Shown here: positions 16,914 to 25,507 of the stretch, piece by piece
How positions within the stretch are numbered: the first letter of the stretch is position 1
How the letters are laid out: the number at the start of each line of letters is the position of its first letter
Origin: Oxalobacteraceae bacterium
GTDB lineage: Bacteria; Pseudomonadota; Gammaproteobacteria; Burkholderiales; Burkholderiaceae_D
DNA length: 64,000 bases
Assembly: GCA_025352145.1 (NCBI GenBank)
Contig: JANXTY010000006.1
Coordinates: forward strand, 1 to 64,000
Reading direction: 5' to 3'
Program-made: the position numbers and the translations under genes
The notes under the pieces: model-generated
Seen by the model: the letters and a program-made list of their open reading frames with translations, nothing else
Databases searched by the model: none
Told to the model about the DNA's origin: nothing

Positions 16914-17609
16914 TCAAATCCGCACGGATAAAGACAGCGCTGCCAGCAGTTGCGCTGAATTGGCTACCGAGCCGAATACGCCGCCTTGCATCTTGACCAT
17001 CTGGAGCGCCGCGAGGTGATTGCCATGATCGGTCGCGCCGCAACAGTCCGCTACCAGCAAACATTCAAAACCGCGATCATTGGCATCGCGCATCGTGGTA
17101 TGAACGCACACGTCGGTGGTGATGCCGGTCAAGATCAGATTGCTGATGCCGCCAGTACGGAGTACCAGCTCCAGGTCGGTCGCATAAAAAGAACCCTTGC
17201 CCGGTTTGTCGATAATAACTTCATGCGGTAGGGGCGCTAGCTCATCGATGATTTGCCACCCCGGTTCGCCACGCACCAGTATTTTTCCACACGGCCCTGC
17301 ATCGCCGATACCCGCGCCGATGCGACGCGAGCGCCAGCGCTTGTTCGCAGGCAGGTCGGACAAGTCGGGGCGATGGCCTTCACGCGTATGGATGATCATA
17401 AATCCGGCAGCGCGCATGGCATCGAGCACCGATTTGATCGGGGCAATGGGGGCACGCGTGAGCGCGAGATCGTAGCCCATCGTGTCCACATAGCCGCCGA
17501 CACCACAGAAATCGGTTTGCATGTCGATGATGATCAGCGCGGTATTGTCCGGCGTCAGGTTGCCGTCGAATGGCCACGGATAGGGATCGGCTTCCACGAA
17601 ATTACGCAT
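16914..17609 (-). CDS. biuH: Biuret amidohydrolase (BiuH-like cysteine hydrolase)
   Basis: The enzyme should hydrolyse biuret to allophanate and ammonia in the cytoplasm. The 231-residue protein is of the isochorismatase fold with triad Asp29 (IIIDMQTDF), Lys135 ([11 protein letters not shown]) and Cys168 (TTDVCVHTT). The spacing equals that of the rhizobial BiuH triad as I recall it (Asp36, Lys142, Cys175), and [13 protein letters not shown] and [17 protein letters not shown] are near-identical to that enzyme in my memory. The frame is open further upstream, but ATG 17609 is preceded by GTGGAGGAAAAC, a strong SD. It lies between the permease and ATPase genes of an uptake system and is followed by a related fused hydrolase. 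Confidence 0.85.
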   Translation of the reverse strand: MRNFVEADPYPWPFDGNLTPDNTALIIIDMQTDFCGVGGYVDTMGYDLALTRAPIAPIKSVLDAMRAAGFMIIHTREGHRPDLSDLPANKRWRSRRIGAGIGDAGPCGKILVRGEPGWQIIDELAPLPHEVIIDKPGKGSFYATDLELVLRTGGISNLILTGITTDVCVHTTMRDANDRGFECLLVADCCGATDHGNHLAALQMVKMQGGVFGSVANSAQLLAALSLSVRI

Positions 17610-17682
17610 GTTTTCCTCCACAAAAATAAAACCGAAACACAGCAGTGCCCTGGCATTTGAAACCGCCCTGCATGCGGCCAAT

Positions 17683-18645
17683 CTAACGCGTCAGACTCAA
17701 CTCACCCGGCGCGCCGGCAACTGTGCGATCAGGACGACAAGTGATGACCATAATCGATAGCGTTAACACATACGGCGCTGCATTAAACAAGTAATAACCG
17801 GAGGTGACGCCGAGCGATTGCAGCGCAGGGCCCAGCGCCCCTGCAGCACCAAAGAGCAACGCCGCAAGCAAGCAGCGCCAGGGTTGCCAGCGTGCGAAAA
17901 TGACCAATGCCACCGCCATCAAACCCTGGCCGCTGGACAAGCCTTCATTCCAGCTACCGGGGTAATACAGCGATAAATAGGCGCCGCCAACAGCGGCCAA
18001 AAATCCCCCTGCGGCGGTCGCCGCTACCCGGATCGGCGTCAGCTTATAACCTAGTGCGCGGGCGGTTTCCGCATGGTCGCCGACCAGCCGCAGAACCAGC
18101 CCCCAACGGGTACTGGTTAGCCCCCATTGCAGCAGACCTGCCAGCGCCAAGCCGAGAAAAAATAATCCATTAATTTGCAAAACATGGCGCACGTGCTCGT
18201 TAGCGCTCCATGCACCGAAGGACAATGCGGGCAACATCGGCGCTTGCGGTTGTATGAAGGGTTTGCCGAGATAAAAAGCGAGGCCGCTACCGAACAACAT
18301 CAGCGCAATACCAAAGGCAATATCATTCACACGTGGCAGCGAACACACCAAGCCGTGCATGGCGCCGAGCAGCATGCCAGCTATGCCAGCACCTAGCACA
18401 CCGATCCAGGGTGACCCGCTCATCAGCGACACGGCATAACCGGTCATTGCACCGCAGACCAGAATACCTTCCAGTCCCAGATTGACGCGGCCCGCTTTTT
18501 CGGTCACACATTCGCCCAAACTGACAAACAGAAAGGGGGTGCCGATCCGAATGGCACCCGCGATCAAGGCCAGCGCAAGTGAGCCGAAATCAAAGCCGCT
18601 AGCAGCGGTAACAGCCGTCGCATTCACCCCATTCCCGTCAAGCAT
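17683..18645 (-). CDS. BMP-type ABC transporter permease 2
   Basis: The 320-residue integral membrane protein belongs to the branched-chain/nucleoside-type permeases (BPD_transp_2). It has about eight helices and the conserved segment [20 protein letters not shown] (residues ~42–61), typical of the smaller permease in nucleoside/BMP-type systems such as NupQ. Together with the larger permease it forms the channel. Its start overlaps the end of the first permease gene by 8 bp. The substrate is probably biuret, a ureide or a nucleobase-like compound, inferred from the enzymes in the operon. Confidence 0.9.
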   Translation of the reverse strand: MLDGNGVNATAVTAASGFDFGSLALALIAGAIRIGTPFLFVSLGECVTEKAGRVNLGLEGILVCGAMTGYAVSLMSGSPWIGVLGAGIAGMLLGAMHGLVCSLPRVNDIAFGIALMLFGSGLAFYLGKPFIQPQAPMLPALSFGAWSANEHVRHVLQINGLFFLGLALAGLLQWGLTSTRWGLVLRLVGDHAETARALGYKLTPIRVAATAAGGFLAAVGGAYLSLYYPGSWNEGLSSGQGLMAVALVIFARWQPWRCLLAALLFGAAGALGPALQSLGVTSGYYLFNAAPYVLTLSIMVITCRPDRTVAGAPGELSLTR

Positions 18646-19738
18646 GGCTTACTCCTGCCCCGCCGTTACGGGAGAGGGTATCGAGTCGCAAGCGCCAGGC
18701 GGCTAACCGGCCACTCAGGGTTTCCCACGCTAATAAATTGATGAACAATAAACCCTGTAATACGGTTGTCGTCGCATCGGGTAAGTCGAGCCGGCGTTGC
18801 AATAAACTGCCGCTCGACTCGATCCCGCCGATGACTAGCGCACAGGCGATGATCGCCAGTGGATTTTGGCGTGCAGCGAATGCCACCAGAATGCCGCTGT
18901 AACCATATCCGGCTAACAGCGCACTGTTGGCGCTGCCATGCACTGCGGCGACTTCCAACATACCGGCTAAGCCCGCCGCGCCGCCGCCGAGCATGCAAGC
19001 GCTCAATACGATGCGATTCACCGGCAAGCCCACCAGGCGCGCAGCGCGCCCATTCCCACCGACCACCGACATCGAAAAGCCAAATACCCCATGCCGCGTC
19101 AATACGTGCGCGGCGATGCACGCCAGTACGCCCCAAAACAAGCCCCAGTGCACATCCAGTCCAGGCAAAGAACCGATCAGATATTCCGCTACCAACGGCG
19201 GTGTCGAAGGTTTGTTCAGACTAGCGGGATCACGCAGCGGACCTTCTACTAAATGTCGGAACAAAGCCAGCGCTATGTAGGCAAGCAAGAGGCTGCCAAT
19301 GGTTTCATTCACGCCGCGAAATTGCCGCAGCGCGCCAGCCAGAACGACCCACAATCCTCCCGCAAGCAAAGCTGCCAGGGCCATGAATACCAGCGCGGGC
19401 ATGGCGGGGAAGCCGGTGGGCAACATCATGGGCATCACTGCTGCAGCCAGCCCCCCCAGCGCGAGCGCACCTTCACCACCGATGATGACCAAACCGGCAC
19501 GTGCGGGGAGTGCCACGCACAAGGCAGTGAGCATCAGCGGCGCTGCACGTTGCAAGGTATTTTGCCATGCGAACCCAGAGCCGAAGGCACCCGTAAAAAT
19601 GAGTTTGCATGCCTCCAGCGCAGGTTTTCCTTGCAACGCCAGGAACAGAACAAACATCAATAGCGCGCCGCTGAGCGCACACAGCGTTGGCAAGGTTGGC
19701 AACACCTTTGAAGCTAATCGTAGATACAGGGGGCGCAT
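18638..19738 (-). CDS. BMP-type ABC transporter permease 1
   Basis: The 366-residue permease has about nine transmembrane helices and the NupP-like features ALCVALPARAGLVIIGGEGA (about residues 72–91), LRQFRGVNETIGSLLLAYIA and VVGGNGRAARLVGLPVNR. It partners with the following permease, with which it overlaps by 8 bp. It is 48 bp downstream of the binding-protein gene. The inner-membrane location is clear; the substrate is inferred only from context. Confidence 0.9.
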   Translation of the reverse strand: MRPLYLRLASKVLPTLPTLCALSGALLMFVLFLALQGKPALEACKLIFTGAFGSGFAWQNTLQRAAPLMLTALCVALPARAGLVIIGGEGALALGGLAAAVMPMMLPTGFPAMPALVFMALAALLAGGLWVVLAGALRQFRGVNETIGSLLLAYIALALFRHLVEGPLRDPASLNKPSTPPLVAEYLIGSLPGLDVHWGLFWGVLACIAAHVLTRHGVFGFSMSVVGGNGRAARLVGLPVNRIVLSACMLGGGAAGLAGMLEVAAVHGSANSALLAGYGYSGILVAFAARQNPLAIIACALVIGGIESSGSLLQRRLDLPDATTTVLQGLLFINLLAWETLSGRLAAWRLRLDTLSRNGGAGVSHA

Positions 19739-19786
19739 GATTGTTCTCGTTCCGAAGTGTGTTGTAGGCGATTTTCTCTTTGCCGT

Positions 19787-20896
19787 TTACACTTTTCCAA
19801 TCACTCCCGCCACCAGATAATTCATGCCTTCGAGCATGGCATCGGTTTGCTCATGCGCCATCCCTGCAGGAATCACGACCACACCGTTGTTGTCCTTCAA
19901 CGGCCCTTTGAAAATCGCAAACTTACCGGCCATCATCTTGGCCTTGATTTCATCGGCTTTAGTCTTGGCCTTGGCGCTTACTGCGGTGCCGTAAGGGGAC
20001 ATTTTGACAAAGCCATCTTTGAGTCCGCCGCGCAGGAAATTGATCATCGGTTGGCCTTCCTTGGCGGCTTTGACTAGCGCGGCGTAAGGCGTGGACCAAT
20101 CCCATTCGGCACCGGTGAGATAACCTTTGGGCGCGAGCTTGGCTTGACTGGCGTGGTAACCGCAGGTCATCACACCGCGTTTTTCGGCTGTTTCCACTAC
20201 CACCTTGGGGCCGTCCACATGACAGGTCAATACGTCAACACCCTGATCGATAAGACTGTTCGCCGCTTCCGCTTCTTTTACCGGCATCGACCAATCGCCA
20301 GTAAAAATTACGCGGGTGGTGATCGATGGATCGACCGATTGCGCACCCAAGGTAAACGCATTGATGTTGCGCAGCACTTGCGGAATAGGCTTGGCCGCGA
20401 TGAAGCCGAGCTTCTTGCTCTTGCTCATATGGCCAGCCACCACCCCATTCAAATATTCGCATTCGTCGATGTAGCCGTAGAAGCTGCCGGCATTCAAGGG
20501 ATGCTTGCCCTTAGTCCACATACCGCCGCAATGCGCGAAGCGCACGTTGGGATATTTTTCTGCCATTTTAAGTACGTGCGGATCGAAGTAGCCGTAAGAA
20601 GTCGCCATGATCAAGGTTGCGCCATCTTGCGTAATCATGGCTTCCATGGTTTTTTGCACGGCAGCGGTTTCGGGCACTTTCTCTTCCTCGATGACCTTAA
20701 TGCCGGGTATTTTTTTCATGCTGGCTGCTGCCTGCGCATGGGACTGGTTATAACCAAAATCGTCGCGTGGACCGACATAAATAAAACCCACAGTCAACTT
20801 TTCCCCTGCTGCCCGTGCAAGAGAAAATGGCAGGCTGGTACCAAGCGCGATGGCACCTGTTGTTTTCAATAATTTGCGGCGATTAAAATTGGTCAT
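19787..20896 (-). CDS. BMP-family (PnrA-like) substrate-binding protein
   Basis: The 369-residue periplasmic binding protein starts with a twin-arginine-like signal (NFNRRKLLKTTGAIALGTSL, cleavage near ARAAG), so it may be exported folded by Tat. The mature part is of the basic membrane protein/PnrA family: VGFIYVGPRDDFGYNQSHAQ at the start, then MATSYGYFDPHVLKMAEKYP and later TGAEWDWSTPYAALVKAAK. Family members bind purine nucleosides, but those encoded with ureide and amide hydrolases probably bind such nitrogen compounds. It is the second gene of the operon, 86 bp after the allophanate hydrolase gene. Confidence 0.9.
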   Translation of the reverse strand: MTNFNRRKLLKTTGAIALGTSLPFSLARAAGEKLTVGFIYVGPRDDFGYNQSHAQAAASMKKIPGIKVIEEEKVPETAAVQKTMEAMITQDGATLIMATSYGYFDPHVLKMAEKYPNVRFAHCGGMWTKGKHPLNAGSFYGYIDECEYLNGVVAGHMSKSKKLGFIAAKPIPQVLRNINAFTLGAQSVDPSITTRVIFTGDWSMPVKEAEAANSLIDQGVDVLTCHVDGPKVVVETAEKRGVMTCGYHASQAKLAPKGYLTGAEWDWSTPYAALVKAAKEGQPMINFLRGGLKDGFVKMSPYGTAVSAKAKTKADEIKAKMMAGKFAIFKGPLKDNNGVVVIPAGMAHEQTDAMLEGMNYLVAGVIGKV

Positions 20897-20922
20897 GTCA
20901 AACCTCTCTCAAGAATTAAAAA

Positions 20923-21000
20923 TAAATGAACTACTTCGGTGCCTCATTGAAATGAACTATTTCGTTACCTCATTCAAATAAATTATTTCGTTACCTCATT
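20923..21000 (-). repeat. Three tandem 26-bp repeats at the end of atzF
   Basis: Copies at 20975–21000, 20949–20974 and 20923–20948 read, on the minus strand, AATGAGGTAACGAAATA plus TTTATTT-like ends. The first copy encodes the last codons of the allophanate hydrolase (NEVTK and stop); the other two lie in the 86-bp gap before the binding-protein gene. The first two are nearly identical (two differences) and the third has diverged. They look like a recent tandem duplication. Confidence 0.85.
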
Positions 21001-22836
21001 AATCGGACGTAACAACGGACGCGACAAAAATGCCTGCCAGCCGCCATATTCAGAAATGTCTTGGGCGCCTTGCAATGCCCACGGTTCACAAATGAATCCT
21101 TTGACGATAGTCCCATCGGCCAGTTGCAAGGAGCCGATGCCGAGCGGGGAGGGAATGTCGGCGACAAAGCTGCCGAAATAGCGCAGCGCTAGCTCCCACA
21201 CTTCGACCACAATTTCCACGCCACCCTCCATCACGCGCACCAATCCTGGTTTAGGCGGAACCGTATTGGGCAATGCATATAGCCGGTAATCTTTGCTGGT
21301 GTACGTAGCGCGTAGCTTGCGTGCGCCGCGCTCAAGCAATTGCCAGTTCAAGGGTTGCCCTTCCAGATGCGCGCCGACGACTGCGATGTGTACGGTAGGT
21401 TCTGTAAATGCGAGGGGATTCGAAGCGATGCTACAGCTGCCGCAATACGGAATGCGCGCTGGAGTCATGCGGTCAAACTCTGCCTGAATCACTTCGCCTG
21501 CGGCGGCCAGCAAATGGTCGGTACCACCAGCGCCAATCAGGGTGATACCAGCAGGTAATCCATCAGCACGTGGCGTCGTGGGAAGAGCCAATGCCGCCAT
21601 GTCGAACAAGTTGACGAAGTTGGTGTAATAGCCGAGCGCGCTATTAGTGGAAAACGGTTCAGCCGCAACCGTTGCAATGCGCGGGATGGTCGGCGTTGTC
21701 GGCACCACCAGAAAATCAACGTCGGCCAGAAGAGTGTCTGCACACCGTTTTAATTCTGCCAGACGATAGCCTGCATTGAATGTATCGACCGCGCTAAATT
21801 GATCTGCCTGCGCAACGATGCTGCGCACAATCGGGTCGATTGCTTCTGGCTGTTGATTGAAAAAATCCCCCATCGCCGCCCGACGTTCCGCCACCCACGG
21901 ACCTTGATATAACAATTTTGCCGCGTCCACAAAAACGCTGAAAGGGACGCTACGAATCTGCACATTAGGTAACTTTGCAATCTGCGCCAGCGCGTCTGAG
22001 AAGGCAGCCTGTGCTTGCAAATCGCCGAAGAACTCCAGTGTGTCAGGTACCGCAACGCGGTAGCCACGCCGCCGGAGACCCAGTTGCAGGACTGGCCGGG
22101 AATAGGCATCATCGGCATTAAAACCAGCTGCTGCGTGCACCACGCGCCATGCGTCCTGAACACTGTTCCCGAAGACCGAAATGCAATCGAGTGTGCGACA
22201 GGCAGGCACCACACCTTCCGTACTGATCAAACCCCGTGTCGGTTTGAATCCGACGATACCATTACATCCGGCGGGAACCCGCCCCGATCCGGCGGTATCT
22301 GTACCGAGCGCAAAGCTGACCAGATGCAGGGCGACCGCCACCGCAGAACCGGAACTCGAGCCACCCGCCACATACTCTGGATCTATCGCATTACCCACTA
22401 CGCCGTAGGGAGAGCGGGTTCCTACCAAACCGGTGGCAAACTGATCGAGATTGGTTTTGCCCATCAATATGGCACCAGCCGCCTGCAATTTTTGAACCAC
22501 AAGAGCCGTGAGGGGTGGTGTGTAAGCAAAACGGGGGCAAGCGGCCGTCGTTGGCATACCTGCCACATCGATATTGTCTTTGACGGCAAACGGCAGCCCA
22601 AACAGTGGCATCTGATCCACTATGTTTGCACCGTAAGAATGCAATGCGTCATCAAGCCGCGCTGCTTGAGCGTACAAATTCGCCGTTGACACACGACTAA
22701 TCCAGATTTCTGGTCGGCCGAGCATCTCGATGCGTTCTACCAATTGCGCCACCAGCGTACTTGGCAAAAGTTCGCCAGCGAGATAACGCTTTTGTACGGC
22801 CTCGAAGGCTAAGCTAGTGATTCCGCCAGCATTCAT
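20983..22836 (-). CDS. atzF: Allophanate hydrolase (AtzF-like)
   Basis: The 617-residue enzyme splits allophanate into ammonia and carbon dioxide. The amidase-signature domain holds the Lys–Ser–Ser triad: Lys86 (FAVKDNIDVAG), the GGSSSGS serines at 160–162 and Ser184 (GTDTAGSGRVPAG). A separate C-terminal domain (about residues 465–600, from HIAVVGAHLEGQPLNWQLL to PLGIGSLQLADG) is typical of AtzF/DUR1-type allophanate hydrolases and tells it from simple amidases. The ATG at 22836 gives the usual N-terminus and has AAGGGTG before it. It is the first gene after a sigma-54 promoter, so it leads the operon. Confidence 0.93.
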   Translation of the reverse strand: MNAGGITSLAFEAVQKRYLAGELLPSTLVAQLVERIEMLGRPEIWISRVSTANLYAQAARLDDALHSYGANIVDQMPLFGLPFAVKDNIDVAGMPTTAACPRFAYTPPLTALVVQKLQAAGAILMGKTNLDQFATGLVGTRSPYGVVGNAIDPEYVAGGSSSGSAVAVALHLVSFALGTDTAGSGRVPAGCNGIVGFKPTRGLISTEGVVPACRTLDCISVFGNSVQDAWRVVHAAAGFNADDAYSRPVLQLGLRRRGYRVAVPDTLEFFGDLQAQAAFSDALAQIAKLPNVQIRSVPFSVFVDAAKLLYQGPWVAERRAAMGDFFNQQPEAIDPIVRSIVAQADQFSAVDTFNAGYRLAELKRCADTLLADVDFLVVPTTPTIPRIATVAAEPFSTNSALGYYTNFVNLFDMAALALPTTPRADGLPAGITLIGAGGTDHLLAAAGEVIQAEFDRMTPARIPYCGSCSIASNPLAFTEPTVHIAVVGAHLEGQPLNWQLLERGARKLRATYTSKDYRLYALPNTVPPKPGLVRVMEGGVEIVVEVWELALRYFGSFVADIPSPLGIGSLQLADGTIVKGFICEPWALQGAQDISEYGGWQAFLSRPLLRPINEVTK

Positions 22837-22870
22837 GTGTTCACCCTTGAATACAAGATTGCTTTTATTT

Positions 22871-22886
22871 AGCAATTGCCGTGCCA
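22871..22886 (-). promoter_or_regulatory. Sigma-54 promoter of the biuret operon
   Basis: On the minus strand the sequence TGGCACGGCAATTGCT matches the sigma-54 consensus TGGCACG-N4-TTGCW at every defined position, with GG and GC ten bases apart. It lies 35 bp before the atzF ATG, giving a leader of about 25 nt. Together with the NtrC-like site about 150 bp upstream it points to nitrogen control. The rest of the gap to 23290 holds open frames on both strands but no gene I can support. Confidence 0.85.
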
Positions 22887-23002
22887 CAGTGAAAGGCGAA
22901 AGCGTCCTTGGAGCTACCAGCTGCCATTTTTAGAGGACCGGAAGAAAAAAGGAGGTATTGGAACAGCGCCAGTGCGCCTTTTAAGGTCACAGCACAGCTT
23001 TG

Positions 23003-23019
23003 TGCACCAACATCGTGCC
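23003..23019. promoter_or_regulatory. NtrC-type enhancer site
   Basis: Read on the minus strand the site is GGCACGATGTTGGTGCA, that is GCAC-N7-GTGC, the NtrC consensus (TGCACY-N5-GGTGCA type). It is centred about 150 bp upstream of the predicted sigma-54 transcription start, a usual distance for an NtrC enhancer. A second, less well spaced GCAC-N6-GTGC lies next to it at 22992–23005. Confidence 0.7.
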
Positions 23020-23290
23020 TCATTTTGGGACGCCCACTAATTTTGTTTGGTAGGGGGAGCAGAGCCAGAACAGGCACTAGGACATTCAACTGGGTACCTC
23101 CGCCGGATTCGATGCACGGTTCCCAGCTATTTACCATTATTGAAAATGTTGTTGTCGAGTTAGGGAGATACCAGCAGTGCATGGATGCCGCATTGATGCA
23201 ATTGCTGATGTGCTTCGCGTGAGTTGGGATTGCTCCCAGAGCATGATGCTGAGTTCGGCACACCGCACCGATTATGCACTCGCCTCTCGT

Positions 23291-24091
23291 TTAAAAGGTG
23301 TAATTGGCCAAGACAGTCAGGGCATTTCTTTGGTGCTGTGACTGTGCCAATGTGCCGGCATAATTACCTTCTTTAAGCAAAACGACGTCTTTGCTACGGC
23401 TGATGTTGAGGTACTCTAATTCGGCGCTTAACGTGAATTTTGGAAAGGCGTCGGCTTGCATGGCAAGCGCAAGTCGCAATCCTTTGCCCGGTCGTGTGGA
23501 TAATGTTGTGTCGTCATAGACGTGATTATCAAAGGCAACATGCAGCTGTTCGTGTTGCGCGTAAACCAGTAGCGCTTTGGCATCAACATTAACGACAGGG
23601 CCTGTCAATACGCGGCTTTGCGCGCCCGCTAATAAACGCCAGGATTGGTAGTGTTCTTGTAGCCCCAGTACAGTACCTTTTCCCAAAATAGCGCGTTGCC
23701 AATTATCGTATTCTAACTTTGTAATGAAATCGATTTTCTGCGTCAGCTTTTTCAATAGGGTTGCTGCGTGACGGCCTTGTGTCGTCTTCGTTTCACTTGA
23801 AAAGGCGGCCCCGCTTTGCAACTGCCCGGCGTAGGCGAGGCGTTGCGCGAACCACTGCGTCCCGATCCCGAATTTCCAATTTCCCTGGTGATAGTCGATG
23901 TTGAATTCGATTCCAGGCAAGCAGCCTTGTTCACGAACTAACGGTTGGCCGTTCAATCCGATTTCGGTCATTTGCACCTGTCGCATGCCGACACTCGCTG
24001 CACTGTTCCATTGTGCATGGGCGGGTAAACTAAAGGCTAGCGCGGACAAAATACCGATAGAACGAGGGGAAGGGATCAGGGATGAAATCAT
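23291..24091 (-). CDS. Outer-membrane beta-barrel protein, unknown family
   Basis: The 266-residue protein has a signal peptide (GILSALAFSLPAHAQ) followed by alternating amphipathic strands rich in Gln, Tyr and Trp, and it ends in Phe (TVLANYTF), the usual recognition end of BAM-inserted barrels. Segments such as NIDYHQGNWKFGIGTQWFAQ read as strand–turn–strand. An outer-membrane protein of about ten strands is likely. The family and any transported substrate are not recognised. It is transcribed divergently from nothing nearby; a bidirectional terminator lies 48 bp upstream of its start. Confidence 0.65.
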   Translation of the reverse strand: MISSLIPSPRSIGILSALAFSLPAHAQWNSAASVGMRQVQMTEIGLNGQPLVREQGCLPGIEFNIDYHQGNWKFGIGTQWFAQRLAYAGQLQSGAAFSSETKTTQGRHAATLLKKLTQKIDFITKLEYDNWQRAILGKGTVLGLQEHYQSWRLLAGAQSRVLTGPVVNVDAKALLVYAQHEQLHVAFDNHVYDDTTLSTRPGKGLRLALAMQADAFPKFTLSAELEYLNISRSKDVVLLKEGNYAGTLAQSQHQRNALTVLANYTF

Positions 24092-24138
24092 GGTGGTAGC
24101 TTGCTTCCCGATGATTTTGTGTAAGTCCTACGAACAAC

Positions 24139-24163
24139 AAAAAGGGTGCGATGCACCCTTTTT
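24139..24163 (-). terminator. Rho-independent terminator, works in both directions
   Basis: AAAAAGGGTGC (24139–24149) and GCACCCTTTTT (24153–24163) form a perfect 11-bp stem with loop GAT and an A/T run on both sides. It lies 73 bp after the stop of the lipoprotein gene at 24236 (minus strand), which it should terminate. Confidence 0.88.
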
Positions 24164-24235
24164 GCATAAAAATCTCAAGGTAAGCCCTTGAGCCTCGGTG
24201 TTTATTTACTGCTCAATGTTGCAATGCGTCGCCAT

Positions 24236-25267
24236 TTAAATATTTGCCAAAAAGGCCGATAAAGTAGAGGTCGTGGTGGAGTCGATGACGCCATCGCCAT
24301 TACTGTCTGTATCGATTCTGACACTGGTCGGGCTGACGATGGTCATCGTGACAGACGTTTTATCCGATGCGGTGATTGTCAGCGTACCTTCGGTCGGGCT
24401 GCTGCTGCCGACAGCGGCGCGAAATGCTTTAGTTGTCTTGAGCGTGTAATCTGCATCGCCATTGCCATTAAAATTTCCACGGAAGGTACCGTTTGTACTC
24501 GTCGTTACCACACCATTCGCGATGCTACCGGTCAGGCTGTAACTGGTTAAAGTTGTTGACCGTGTCTTGCCACCGGCGGCTGCGGTGATTTGAAATGAAT
24601 TGCCGGAGGCAGAAAAGGTTTTGTTGCTGGCGTTTGTTTGGCTAATCTGAATCGACATGTCGCCGTTCATGGTCACAGTTCCACCAGACAGGATGAGGTT
24701 AAGATTGCTGAAAGTGGTATTCATGGTCCCACTCCAAGCACCTGAACTGTTTGGTATACCGCTCATATTATTGAAGGTAACCGAAAATTTCCCATTCATT
24801 GTGCCTGCGCTGTCGGCACAATTGGTAAAGGTCATGGAAATGGTATCCGCATTCGAAAAACCACTGGAAGATGCCAGGTTTCCAGAGACGGTGCTGCTAC
24901 CCGATATAGCGCACGGTATATTTTGGTTAACGCTGATACCAACGACAAGGTTGCCGCCGTTAGCATGGGCCGCCAATTGATAGACTTGCTGTAAAGCGAA
25001 GTCGATGGCCCCCATGTTGGGCGTATTGATTGATGCCGCAGTAGCGATAGAGAGTTGAGAAAGCGCTCCCGTATTTAAAGAGCTGGTCGCACTGTACCCG
25101 CTGGCACTCACTTGCTGGGCATTGCTTGCGGTGATGGTTGAGGTGAGGGGTGTGGTTGCAACAGAACTAGAACTTGCGCTGGAATTACCGCCGCCTCCAC
25201 ACGCGGAAAGTAAGAGGGCAGCACCAAGGAGGGTTGTATATCGGGGAGCAAAACAAAACGATTTCAT
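24236..25267 (-). CDS. Ser/Thr-rich lipoprotein with a calcium-loop-like C-terminus
   Basis: The 343-residue protein starts with a lipoprotein signal (LLGAALLLSACGGGG, Cys23) and a Ser-rich linker. The body is rich in Ser, Thr, Asn and Gly and looks like stacked beta-strands with repeated TFxN/MxGxxSV patterns. Near the C-terminus DTDSNGDGVID resembles a calcium-binding loop of the dockerin/EF-hand type. It should be anchored in the outer or inner membrane facing outside. The family and role are unknown. It is a single-gene unit ended by the terminator at 24139. Confidence 0.7.
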   Translation of the reverse strand: MKSFCFAPRYTTLLGAALLLSACGGGGNSSASSSSVATTPLTSTITASNAQQVSASGYSATSSLNTGALSQLSIATAASINTPNMGAIDFALQQVYQLAAHANGGNLVVGISVNQNIPCAISGSSTVSGNLASSSGFSNADTISMTFTNCADSAGTMNGKFSVTFNNMSGIPNSSGAWSGTMNTTFSNLNLILSGGTVTMNGDMSIQISQTNASNKTFSASGNSFQITAAAGGKTRSTTLTSYSLTGSIANGVVTTSTNGTFRGNFNGNGDADYTLKTTKAFRAAVGSSSPTEGTLTITASDKTSVTMTIVSPTSVRIDTDSNGDGVIDSTTTSTLSAFLANI

Positions 25268-25507
25268 CGTATTCTCACGAAAGTTTAGAGGGATTACTGT
25301 GACCTGCTATTTTAAAATAAATTACCTTGTTTGCATTCTTATTGTTCCAATGTGTTATCTGGTAAGGGGATAGCAGGGGTGCATTGGCGCAGTCGCTGTA
25401 CGCGCTCATGCTACACCATTTGTATAGCTGCCTTTCAATGCAAATTTGACGCATTCACTGTGCTTCAATCCGGGCCCCATGACAAAGCCACGCAATAAAA
25501 TAACGCT

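Noticed and set aside
22992-23005. Second NtrC-like site GCAC-N6-GTGC next to the good one
   Set aside because: Spacing is one base short of the consensus, so it was not listed as a separate feature.
22865-23263. Overlapping open frames on both strands (about 104 and 132 codons) between atzF and the outer-membrane protein gene
   Set aside because: Neither has family features or a good ribosome site, and the region is explained by the sigma-54 promoter and NtrC-type site.
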